A stretch of DNA of 21,595 nt, from NCBI GenBank assembly GCA_037176905.1, contig JBBBWG010010623.1, positions 1 through 21,595 of the forward strand, written 5' to 3'. Shown one piece after another: positions 11,201 through 19,751 of this stretch (the stretch's first letter is position 1; each line of letters begins with the position of its first letter). Made by a program: the position numbers and the translations under genes. The stretch is from Azolla pinnata. Taxonomy: Eukaryota > Streptophyta > Polypodiopsida > Salviniales > Salviniaceae. The notes beneath the pieces are model-generated. The model did no database searches. It was not told the origin of the DNA and saw only the letters and a program-made list of their open reading frames with translations.

Positions 11201-13098
11201 AGTTCTCCAGCTGACAAGATTCGATCTCCATATTCAACCACACTCCATGAAAGCATAGTGATCGTGAAAGCCATGGGAAGCCCAAACTTCACATTATCAC
11301 CAGCATCATAGTATCCTCCGACAAGGTTTACCTGCACATAATCCGCATAGTTGCATGACATTAGAGCGAGTCAATCTAACCGTCATGTCTAGATTCAGGA
11401 AACACATAACAAAACGTTCATAACGTTAAAAACCTTATGATCATTCACCCATCTGTCGTATAGGTTAGGACAGGGGAGAAACGGTAAAAACAGCGAGACA
11501 TGTGTAAAAATCGTCTTCATCAATCGGAGAAAAGCACTCCAGAACATAGACCCAGGATATTTGGGAGGACGACGACAATGATGATGAAAATGTGGAGATA
11601 ATGCTAGGTATAATGCAGGAAAACGGAAACACCACATACACTAAATATGATGATGCCTAAACTGTGGTGCTAATGCTACGGATAACGCAGAAAAATGGAA
11701 GCACAACATAAAACAGAACTGCACCCGATTTTAAGAAGAAGATGATGCTGAAGATGATTATTACCATGAACTAAAGAGACCTAAAGGATGGAGATTGAGG
11801 ATCACGACGAGGCAAAGTGGCTTCTCTGCGATGTAATCCAACTGAAGCAGCCACAGGGAAGTGAGAATGAGAGGTCCAAAGGGAAGAAGTTTTCCATAGA
11901 AGGCCAGACAATGCAAAAAGTTTTCATCTTGCACGTATCAGAGGACTAAGGTTTCGGAAGCATGACTCCATAGCAGAGGTCGGAGAAAGTTAACTGGCTA
12001 GCTGACGGAGTTGTAGTACGATCGATATCTACATACATATATCGCTTGCAAAGTTATGAGGGGCTCCGATGGAGACAACAGGGGCTTACGTTTGATGGTA
12101 GAGGACGAGGAAAGGAACAAGAATTACAAGCTTCGAAGCTCTAATGGAAGCCTGGAGCTTGGCGCGCGAGCATGTGGATGCAAAAGGCGGATTGAAGTGT
12201 AGAAAGCGACGTCCTCTGTGGAATGCAGGATAGGAGACGCAGTACGATAGATATATATCGCTTGCACAGAAGGAAGAAGAAAATAGGCAAGTTATGAGGA
12301 GCTCCGATGGAGACTACAGTGCTTACGTTTAAAGGATTGAGGAGCTGGAGCATAAGAAGAACAACAAGTTTCGAAGTTCTTACGGAAGCATGGGGCTTAC
12401 TTAGTGCGCGAGTATGTGGATGCAAAAGGCGAAGTGAAATGCGATGACCTCTTCGAAATGCAGGATAAGAAGAAGGAAAAGAAGGTGGGGGAGGAGGATA
12501 TGGACGGAGGGGAACGGAAGAAGAAGAGGAAGAAGCGTTCGAAGCTCTAGCGGCAGCTCGAGAGTTTAGCGAGTGGAGAACCGAAAAGAATGTAGAATGC
12601 GATGTACACCTGCCAATGCAGGAAGGAGAAGGGAGGGTGGAGGAGGAGAAGGACAAAAATAAGCAAGAGGAGAAGAAGAAGAAGAAGAAGAAGAAGTCAG
12701 AAGAAGTCCGAAGAAGCAGAAGAAGGTGAAGGTGAAGATGAAGATGAAGAAGAAGAAAGAAGAAGAAGAAGAAGAAGAAGAAGTCAGAAGAACAAGAGAA
12801 GAATGTGAAGGTGAAGAAGAAGAAGAAGAAAGAAGACGAAGAAGAAGAAGAGGACGATGGAAGCTTCGATGCAAGGGCTGGAGAGCTGACTTACCCCTTG
12901 AGCAAAGCCGTCACGGAGGGCGGAATCGGAGCGCCAGTGGACGCGCTGGGAGCTGGGGAGGGGGCCGGAGCGCTGGCCTTCGAAGTAGAGGAGGCTGTTG
13001 TGGAGAGCGGAGAGGTAGACGTCGGGGGAGAAGGCACGCGCAGGAGGAGGGAGGAGGAGGAGCACAAGGAGGTGAAGAAGGCGAAGATCGGCGGCCAT
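8276..13098 (-). CDS. class C GH9 endo-beta-1,4-glucanase with C-terminal CBM49, nine exons
   Basis: Exons (minus): 13098-12895, 11331-11119, 10507-10307, 10202-10113, 10016-9852, 9761-9641, 9521-9358, 9271-8899, 8589-8276. All introns are GT-AG and the joined frame gives 614 residues. Residues 1-22 are a signal peptide (leucine-rich core, then PPPARA, cleavage likely before F23). The GH9 domain spans about 23-490. DAGD (77-80) should supply the catalytic base D80. The family signature [17 protein letters not shown] includes H413, H414 and R415. The second signature, [19 protein letters not shown], contains D465, D466 and the probable acid E474. A Ser/Tyr/Pro-rich linker (about 490-520) leads to a CBM49-like domain (about 520-614) with aromatic W530, W567 and W582 and the motif [10 protein letters not shown]. 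Length and order fit plant class C endoglucanases, which are secreted and cut beta-1,4-glucan in the cell wall. The start is the first ATG after the predicted cap site and sits in a good context (GCCATGGCC). No lesion is seen. Splice sites are inferred by frame and family fit. Confidence 0.95.
11577..11713. repeat. tandem duplication of about 70 bp in intron 1
   Basis: Copy 1 (about 11578-11640) has atgatgatg, then taatgctaggtataatgcag, then acggaaacaccacataca. Copy 2 (about 11647-11712) has atgatgatg, then taatgctacggataacgcag, then atggaagcacaacataaa. The copies are diverged but clearly related. Confidence 0.7.
12013..12625. repeat. two full and one partial copy of a ~238-bp unit in intron 1
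   Basis: Copy A starts near 12014 and copy B near 12240, each with agtacgat, then atatatcgcttgca. The shared block gttatgagg(g/a)gctccgatgg recurs at 12053 and 12291, an offset of 238 bp. Further blocks shared by A and B include ttcgaag(c/t)tct, then cgcgag(c/t)atgtggatgc, then aaaaggcg and aatgcaggata. A shorter third copy (about 12535-12625) keeps gttcgaagctct, gcgag and aatgcagga. The copies are diverged, have no coding sense and lie just downstream of the GAA tract on the transcribed strand. Confidence 0.75.
12653..12850. repeat. GAA/TTC tract at the 5' end of intron 1
   Basis: A long, mostly pure purine tract on the plus strand of (GAA)n with GTC, GGT and GAT interruptions, equal to a TTC/CTT-rich tract in the transcript. 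It begins about 45 bases after the exon 1 donor. Long frames through it on either strand are poly-Glu/Lys/Arg or poly-Ser/Phe/Leu artefacts. Confidence 0.9.
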
Positions 13099-13252
13099 GG
13101 CGAAGGCGAAGGCGAAAGGCGGAAGGCGATGGCGAAGGCGAAGGCGATGGCGAAGGCGAAGGCGATGGGGAAGGCGATGGCGATGAAACGGCGACGGCGA
13201 TGAAACGGCGACGGCGATGAAACGGCGACGGCGATGGCGATGGCGACAACGG
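13099..13252. repeat. GGCGAA/GGCGAT hexamer repeats in the endoglucanase 5' leader
   Basis: Hexamer units ggcgaa and ggcgat alternate, followed by three copies of gatgaaacggcgacgg. On the transcribed strand they read TTCGCC/ATCGCC, directly before the start codon. The block contains no ATG on that strand, so it does not add an upstream start. A (GGAA)n run follows at 13265-13288. Confidence 0.85.
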
Positions 13253-13457
13253 GAAGAGAAAGAAAGGGAAGGAAGGAAGGAAGGAAGCGAGGAGGCGGTG
13301 CGTCTGAGTTAGGGTGGAGCGCGAGCTGCTGCTGCAGACGTTCAAGAAGGCACAGCAGCGGCGTCGACCGTCGTCTGCGTTGTTGCGGCCTGAGGGAGAA
13401 GAAGAAAGGGAGGGGAAAAGACGTTAAGCGCCATAGCCGTTTTCTCTGCGAGCTCTG

Positions 13458-13464
13458 ATTTATA
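13458..13464 (-). promoter_or_regulatory. TATA box of the endoglucanase gene
   Basis: TATAAAT on the minus strand, about 360 bases upstream of the start codon. A cap site some 30 bases downstream (about 13430) would give a leader of roughly 330 bases with no upstream ATG on the transcribed strand. Flanking pyrimidine-rich DNA is typical of plant core promoters. The assignment rests on motif and position only. Confidence 0.5.
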
Positions 13465-13483
13465 CACAGACAACGCAGGCGAC

Positions 13484-13592
13484 GACGAAGAAGAAGAAGA
13501 AGAAAGAAGAAAGAAGAAGAAGAAGAAGAAAGAAGAAGAAGAAGAAGGAAGAAGAAAGAAGAAGAAGAAGAAGAAAGAAGAAGAAGAAGAAG
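13484..13592. repeat. GAA/TTC tract upstream of the TATA box
   Basis: About 105 bp of (GAA)n with periodic AAAG interruptions on the plus strand, or (TTC)n on the gene's sense strand, 20-130 bp upstream of the TATA box. Such CT-rich tracts are common around plant promoters. This one is unusually long. Confidence 0.9.
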
Positions 13593-13619
13593 GGCTTTGG
13601 ACGCACATTACGTTTTCCC

Positions 13620-13965
13620 ATACATACATGCATGCATACTTACATGCATGCATGCATGCACCCTCACATACATACGCACGCATTCCATGCATGCATGCGT
13701 GCACCCTCACATACATACACACGCATTCCATGCATGCATGCATGCGCCCCCACATACATACATACGCATTGCATGCCTGCATGCACCCTCACATACTCAC
13801 ACACGCATTCCATGCATGCATGCACCCTCACATACGTACATACGCATTGCATGCCTGCATGCACCCCCACATCCGTACATACCCATTGCATGCATGCATG
13901 CACACGCCTTACATACATGCCTGCATGCATACATACATACGGTGGCGCAGAAGCTACGACCCCAT
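13620..13965. repeat. minisatellite I, 39-43 bp unit with GCATGC core
   Basis: Six units are marked by ccctcacata or cccccacata at 13661, 13704, 13747, 13786, 13825 and 13864. The steps are 43, 43, 39, 39 and 39 bp, the difference being one ATGC tetramer. Each unit joins a catacata arm to tgcatgcatgca. Long Met-His-Ala-Cys frames through it are repeat translations. Confidence 0.95.
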
Positions 13966-13969
13966 GCAT

Positions 13970-14600
13970 GCATACGTGGTGGTGGAGGCATTAGCACCCC
14001 ATGCATGCATGCATGCATGCATATGATGCTGGAGGCGCTTGTGGCTACCCCATGCATGCATGTGATGATGGAGGCTCCCTATGCATGCATGCATACATGT
14101 GATGGTCGAGGCTCCCTATGCATGCATGCATACATGTGATGGTCGAGGCTCCCTATGCATGCATGGATGCATATGATGCTGGAGGCTCCTTATGCATGCA
14201 TGCATGGATGCATATGGTGGTGGAGGCTCCCTATGCATGCATGCATGGATGCATCTGATAGTGGAGGCTCCCTATGCATGCATGCATGGATGCATATGGT
14301 GGTGGAGGCTCCCTATGCATGCATGCATGGATGCATATGGTGGTGGAGGCTCCCTATGCATGCATGCATGGATACATATGGTGGTGGAGGCTCCCTATGC
14401 ATGCATGCATGGATGCATATGGTGGTGGAGGCTCCCCTATGAATGCATGCATGGATGCATATGATCTCCCTGTGCATGCATGCATGCATGCATGGATGCA
14501 TATGATGGTGGAGGCTCCCCATGCATGCATGCATGGATGCATATGATGGTGGAGGCTCCCTATGTGCATGCATGCATATGATGGTGGAGACGCTAGGACC
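13970..14600. repeat. minisatellite II, 37/41 bp unit with GCATGC core
   Basis: The unit is ggtggtggaggctccctatg, then catgcatgcatggatgcatat. The marker gaggct falls at 14071, 14108, 14145, 14182, 14223, 14264, 14305, 14346, 14387, 14428, 14511 and 14552. The steps are 37 bp early, then 41 bp, with one skipped position; two more diverged units lie near 13980 and 14028. The step difference is one ATGC tetramer. The core is an alternating purine-pyrimidine palindrome containing CATGCATG. Confidence 0.95.
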
Positions 14601-16140
14601 CCATGCATGAAAACTGAAGCCTGAAACAGAAGCCGAAGCAGCTGAACCACAAGCAGCAGCAACAGAAGAAGAAGAAGAAGAAGCAGAAGAAGAAGAAGGC
14701 ATTGATCCCGATCCGATTCGGCTACCAGATCACCGGCAACGAGGTAACTGCTTGCTGATTCGGATTCGGCCAAGGCTACTGTCCCAAAACTCTGGCTTCA
14801 ACTTAGATAAATCAGGAGATCAGATTTAGCTCGAATGATCGAAACCTCTCGGATCTCTCGATCGGGTGGCAGGTTTCATCGCAATCTGCGCATGAAGGAC
14901 GAAACAGGAGTTCATACGAACAAAAGGGGGGCCCCTCATTGTCTTTCATGTTACTTCCAAAGTGTGAACACAAACAAGACCCAAGGACCTGAGAGCTCTG
15001 CAAGCTCTTCTTATCTATCTTGTTTTGCCTTTCCGTCTATCCAGCGACAAAGAGATCGACAAAGAGATCTTAGGTCTTCTGATCATGTCGACGACGATTC
15101 TGAGACTCTGATGATAGGTAAATGAGACAGGGCTTCTGTCCTCGATCTCGAGAGTTAGGGAACAGATCCCTTAAAGACAGGAGAAAGATCACACAACACA
15201 ACAAAAAGGAAACAAAAAAAAGAGAGTGCATGATGTTGCTGATGATGGAGCTTCTCTTTTGTTCTTTCTCCTCTTTCGGAGGATGCTTCTACTACTGTCT
15301 GATACTGATACAGGTGATTACATGATTCTCCGGTTAAGGACTGCGATTCTCTGGTAAGAGACGGTGGCAGAGCAGACGCAGTCTGCTAGCCAAACCAGCT
15401 TCTCATCGATTCCCCTCTTCGTCGATGAAGAAAAACGATTGCTTTCATTAGCAATTTCATCGTCTGGAATCGCCTACTAACCCTCGATGATGGGCCATGA
15501 CATTCACTTCCATTAAGGGTGTGAAAATAGCTGGGTAGTGTAATCAAAAGAGCGATAGAGATCGATCGCTAGCACACAAGGCTAACTACAATAAATACTG
15601 TATTTAAACCAACTGTAGAGCTCAGGTGGGCAGTTACTCGGCAGTTTCCAACGCAGGATGCGTCTATCAGCGCCCATTGTTCTTCGCACCTTAGCTTCCA
15701 TGACAAAACCCCTGGATGACTGCTGCGATATCTATCGATCACGTGGAAACACAGACAGATAATGCGATACGAGTTACGAGTAAATTGCAAAGGAAAGATT
15801 GTCAATTCCGTTGGCAAGTTATGTCAAACCCTGTACCGAGCAGTGGGCCTCGTTCATTGGATTAACCGGTCGCCAACGACTGCACGTATGAGAAAGAGCA
15901 CTGATCAGTGGCCGCTCTGCATCGGAATCGAACCACAAACTGTGACTTTGTGATTCAAACCGTCGGTTGGATTGCCTTTGAGCCTGCGAGCTTCGGAACC
16001 AAAGCCGTGGTTGGGCTCGGATTTAGCAATCAATTACCGAAGACAAAATCGGAGCTTAAATCGCGGCACCTCGAATGAATTAAATAAATCGCCTTCGGAT
16101 TAGCGGTTAATCAAGCTCCAGATTGTTTGTGGGCTAAAAC
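14601..16140. other. unassigned region; possible leader of a divergent transcript
   Basis: A short GAA/CAG-rich tract (14660-14700) is followed by text in which a plus frame reads RFGYQITGNE and then meets a donor-like GTAACT near 14741. Another donor-like ATAG/GTAAAT lies near 15118. These could be exons of a plus-strand transcript divergent from the endoglucanase, but no homology or downstream exon supports it. A B-box-like sequence sits on the minus strand at 15924-15934 without a convincing A box. The remaining frames (up to 96 codons) are unremarkable. Confidence 0.3.
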
Positions 16141-16146
16141 TTTATT
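16141..16146 (-). promoter_or_regulatory. candidate poly(A) signal of the MsrB gene
   Basis: AATAAA on the minus strand, about 260 bases past the MsrB stop codon, gives a plausible 3' untranslated region of about 280 bases. Confidence 0.4.
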
Positions 16147-16405
16147 TGGCTTGGTTACGGTTCCAGAAAGAAGCTATGGATCAGACGAATCGAAACCATC
16201 TTATTATCATCATGAACAAAAGCAGAGTTATATGTCTTGTTTTACGATCGAATCATACAAATGGAAAGAGACACAAACATCAATCAGAAGAAAGTAGGAA
16301 AATAGTACCAGCCCTCCAATACCGGGAAACCGTTTTTCGCTTGGCGAGGAATCGAACGATGAGAACCGAGATATAACCGCTTCGTGCGAATCGAATCGAA
16401 TCGAT

Positions 16406-19400
16406 CTAGTTTGCAGGAGTGAAGTTCAAGGAGACGCTGTTGACGCAGTGCCGTTCGTTGGTGGGCGTGGGAAAGCCTTCGCCTTTGAAAACATGGCCCA
16501 GATGCCCACCGCAAGCTGCGCATGTGATCTCGATGCGGCGCCCATCTGCATCGACCTGCAAGAATTGCAGCAAGCAAAAGAGACAAGGAAAAGGGAAAAA
16601 AACCGATCAAAATAACACACAATCGATGCTGTGCAATAATGCATCCAGTCCTTTTGGATCGAACAGAAAACGCGACGAAATGCTCATCATCATCAGAAAG
16701 AAAGAAAAAATGAGTAAGATTGAATCATGCTGATATGCCTATGGAACATGCCCTACTCAGGCATAGCTAAAGGCTTTTTGTACAAAGCCTCCCATCGTGT
16801 CGAAGGAACACCAGCAATTAGAATGTTTTACATTACAAATAGAGAACATGATCGTTCTTCTTTCATCGATGGTTCGATCCCTCCACCTATAGCTGTGTAT
16901 GCAAAGCACACAGCAAGCTACCAAAGCATGGGCTGGTGGTCTTCTGTAAGTCTTGTGCCATTCAGAAAGAAAAAGAGATCAACAAAAAGATGGGCTGGTA
17001 TACCGGATCCTCTTTTTCAACTATCGATCACTATATAGGCCACCGGAGTCCATTTCTCTGATCCTCTGGAAATATCATCAGCCACTATATCAAACACATT
17101 AACTATCATGCAAGCACGGCTGGGGTCGATTGTACGCTTTCGACCATTTTGGACAACACAAACGGCGAGATACGAAATGATTCTTGTTGAAACCAGGGGT
17201 AAAAAACATTGAAGGAAAACGGTCGTAACGCGGCTAGACAGATCGTTTGCGGCGCTGAGCTAAGGTCATGTGTTCGATCCCTGAATGCCCGCAATGGCCA
17301 GCATAAGATGGAACAGGACTTGGCCTTACCACTAGGGCAAAAAAAGCCCATTACCAGGAAAAGAAGGGGGAATTGAAAAGAGAAAACAGAGTTTTGAGAT
17401 GTAAGAAAACAAACTGTTCGGTTGATCGCTCCAGGAAGCCCTTCGAAAAATGCAGGCCATCCACAACCAGAGTCAAACTTTGTTGTAGATTTGTATAGAG
17501 GGGCCCCACACCCTGCACACTCATAGGTTCCTTCTTCGTAGAACTTGTTATACTTCCCTGTTCCCGCCCACCTGAAAGGAAACGCGTGAAACCAGCTCAT
17601 CAAACAGGCTATGGGTAGCATTTTGGACAAACCAAAAGCGAGAGCAAAACAAAAAAAGACGGTTCATTACATTGCTATATTTAATCTACATGGTTTCCCT
17701 GGTAGACAAAAATGAGAACTACAGTCAAGCTCATAGGTTTTTGTTCAAGTAGGGACTTGCCAAAATCACATAAAAAGGGAGTAAGCAACAAAACTAATAT
17801 TTACGGTGTAGAAGGTGTCCACAATAAAGTCTGTAAGCACTAATGGTTGAAACAAACGGTGCTTTGTGCATCGTCGTCAATATCCCCTGGACTGTCCACA
17901 TTATCCAACACCTCATCTACATCAGAAAATCTTCGTGTTCCATGTCAATAGGACTTGATACAAGCCCTACATGTTTCGGTATCACCTTTAATGCACAAGG
18001 GCATCGTCGCAGTTTCTTTTCAGATCATCGACTTACGAAACGAGCCATCCATCAGTCATCATCTACTTATCACATCGGCCTCACATCATCATCGTCACCA
18101 TCATCAACTTACCACACAATTCTTACAAAGTCATCATCTACTTTCCACATCCAAACTAACACTTTCATGCAACTCACCCTCCCATCACCACATAACCATC
18201 TTGGGTGACACATCTTTTGCCATCGACAAGCTAACACCTGCAGTTTGTGCATCACCATGTAAGTCATCTGCTACATAACCTGGATCACCAAAAAGAGTAT
18301 CTGCTCAGAGCATGTTAACAATCCTTTAGGCTTTTATGGGCATCTCCATGTCAAATTACTTATCAGCCCTTTCACTGCCTGCACAATGAGCTGTGAACTC
18401 CAAACCATAATCAACATCAATAAACAGTTTCAACAAAGAAATCATTCGCCAAACTTCTATACTAGTATATCTCCAAAATGAATATAAAAATATCATATAC
18501 ATATTTCCCTCCACCTAAATTTGACATGTATCTCCTTCAACATAGTCAAAGCCTCCTGTTATCATCTGCAAATGGGTCACCATGTATCTCCAAACTCATT
18601 AAGAATTAACTGATTTTTTGTCATCAACAACATAAGCTTCATCAAACGTGTACATCAAAAGACCAAAATTTTCAAAACCATCTTACATTCCCCAGGCAAG
18701 GTTATGATGATCAATCTCCATTATCTACAATCACCACAGTCAAACCCTCGTGAAAGTATCATGTAATGAGCTATCGCCACTATATCCAAACTTCAACATG
18801 ACTAAATCAATATATATGCTTGAAACTAGATAACATCCCTTTGTTTGGCTACTTGTAAGCATGCATATAGAACTCCCTAACATACCAAAATTTGCCAATG
18901 ATTCACATATTTCATGCTTGTATCAAGTCGAAATTGAAACTTTTGTGATTGCCTACTTTTCTATGATCCTGGTGAAACGCTGCTATTAACTTACCAGAGA
19001 TCCACTTCAGACCTAAACACAACATTTCCATTGCAGTTGCTAGTTTTCCAAACCCACTTCTAAGATGAATAACTACTTCAGAATTGTTATTGAAGTTGAT
19101 TGTTTTAGCATTGCTTAGCAATATCACATTCCTACAACTAGTATATTAACAACCTATTCATTATTACAAACCAAATCTTGGGGTTAGGGAAACATATGTA
19201 GAAGGCAAGAAACGACAGTTTTGAATAACCTTAATATACATATTTGTGTGCAGTTGTAGCAAAGAGCAACTGGTTTGGGTGGAAACAATGAAATTCTCAA
19301 GGAATGACGAACATTTCATTGTCCTTTACAAAACAGCTATTTTCCTCTGAAAAAGACTACTTAGGATCTTACCTATCTGTAGTTGCTTATGCATGCATGT

Positions 19401-19751
19401 TATGCATATGCATACAGGCCTTTTTGTAGCTGTGTAATAGATTTGATCAAAGTTCTGCATAGAAGACAATCTTGATTCAAACAAACAAACAAAACAAATG
19501 CCATACAGACATACATATATGCATACACACATAGACGCACGTTCGCATGCATACATGTACCCATAACCGAAGACATACATACAAAGATAGCCCATTTCCA
19601 AGCGGAAGTGCGGACAACTTGGACAGAAAGGGGGTGATTAGCATAGGTTCTGGACGAGTGGAGGCATAACTTACTCGGTGCCTTTCTGACGGAGGATCCT
19701 GAACTGTTCGGGGGAGAGGATCGCGCGCCATTCTTCCTCTGTTTTAGCCAT
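16406..19751 (-). CDS. methionine-R-sulfoxide reductase B, cytosolic type, three exons
   Basis: Exons (minus): 19751-19675, 17571-17415, 16555-16406, with GT-AG introns of 2103 and 859 bp and a joined product of 127 residues. The enzyme reduces the R form of methionine sulfoxide in proteins, normally using thioredoxin. The N-terminus [20 protein letters not shown] is typical of plant MsrB. Zinc-binding pairs are C44/C47 (CAGCG) and C90/C93 ([10 protein letters not shown]). The motif [12 protein letters not shown] carries the likely resolving C62. The catalytic cysteine is C115 in RHCVNS. Thus all key residues are present and it should be a two-cysteine enzyme. There is no transit peptide or ER-retention tail, so the cytosol is inferred. 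The start is firm: an in-frame TGA lies just upstream of the ATG. Residue W27 (TEWAGTG) stands where Tyr or Phe is usual. The intron 2 donor is a weaker GTTTGT. Confidence 0.93.
16727..17038 (+). other. antisense intronic open frame, 103 codons (low confidence)
   Basis: This frame runs opposite to MsrB inside its intron 2. The residue pattern (for example [20 protein letters not shown]) is somewhat protein-like, but I recognise no family, the start context is unremarkable, and no promoter is visible. It could be chance or a transposon fragment. Confidence 0.15.
17215..17350 (+). mobile_element. probable tRNA-derived SINE in MsrB intron 2
   Basis: An A-box-like segment (cggctagacagatcg, 17231-17245) is followed by gcggcgctgagctaaggtca and a good B box (tgttcgatccc, 17271-17281), the internal polymerase III promoter order of tRNA-derived SINEs. 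A non-tRNA body follows, ending near an A-run (17338-17345). The insert lies antisense to MsrB. The A box is degraded and I could not define target-site duplications, so the exact ends are approximate. Confidence 0.5.
17572..19674 (-). other. intron 1 of the MsrB gene (2103 bp)
   Basis: The donor GTAAGT starts at 19674 and the acceptor TTTCAG ends at 17572. The content is AT-rich. It includes an imperfect CATCAT/CACCAT-rich stretch (about 18045-18190) and a tacata/gcatgc-rich stretch near 19505-19580. No exon, RNA gene or clear transposon was found inside. Confidence 0.85.

Larger units (their letters stand above)
11332..12894 (-). other. intron 1 of the endoglucanase gene (1563 bp)
   Basis: The donor GTAAGT begins at 12894 and the acceptor TGTGCAG ends at 11332. 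It is far longer than the other seven introns (about 86-611 bp) and holds the GAA tract and the local duplications listed separately. Its position, after residue 68 just before the DAGD block, keeps phase 0. Large first introns often carry regulatory sequence in plants, but I see no specific element. Confidence 0.9.

Noticed and set aside
12566-13220. Long Glu/Lys/Arg and Ser/Phe/Leu frames over the GAA tract
   Set aside because: They are low-complexity artefacts lying in intron 1, exon 1 antisense and the 5' leader of the endoglucanase gene.
12911-13345. 144-codon minus frame overlapping the endoglucanase start as an upstream overlapping ORF
   Set aside because: It opens with TTG rather than ATG, and the leader on this strand contains no ATG before the endoglucanase start.
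13597-14546. Long open frames (90-180 codons) rich in Met-His-Ala-Cys and Gly-Gly-Ser, on both strands
   Set aside because: They are translations of the ATGC minisatellites. All frames and both strands stay open because unit lengths and composition lack stops, and no domain or start context supports coding.
13970-14600. Regularly spaced repeats resembling a CRISPR array
   Set aside because: There are no unique spacers, the units are contiguous tandem copies, and the locus is plant nuclear DNA with no cas genes.
15924-15934. B-box-like ggaatcgaacc (minus GGTTCGATTCC) as a second SINE or tRNA
   Set aside because: There is no credible A box at the right distance and no tail; I left it inside the unassigned region.
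17221-17300. A functional tRNA gene
   Set aside because: A and B boxes are present, but the acceptor and anticodon stems do not pair convincingly and the sequence continues into a SINE-like body.
17106-17630. A 174-codon continuous MsrB reading
   Set aside because: Only the 17571-17415 part is MsrB. Flanking residues are intron read-through; the true protein is made by splicing to 19751-19675 and 16555-16406.
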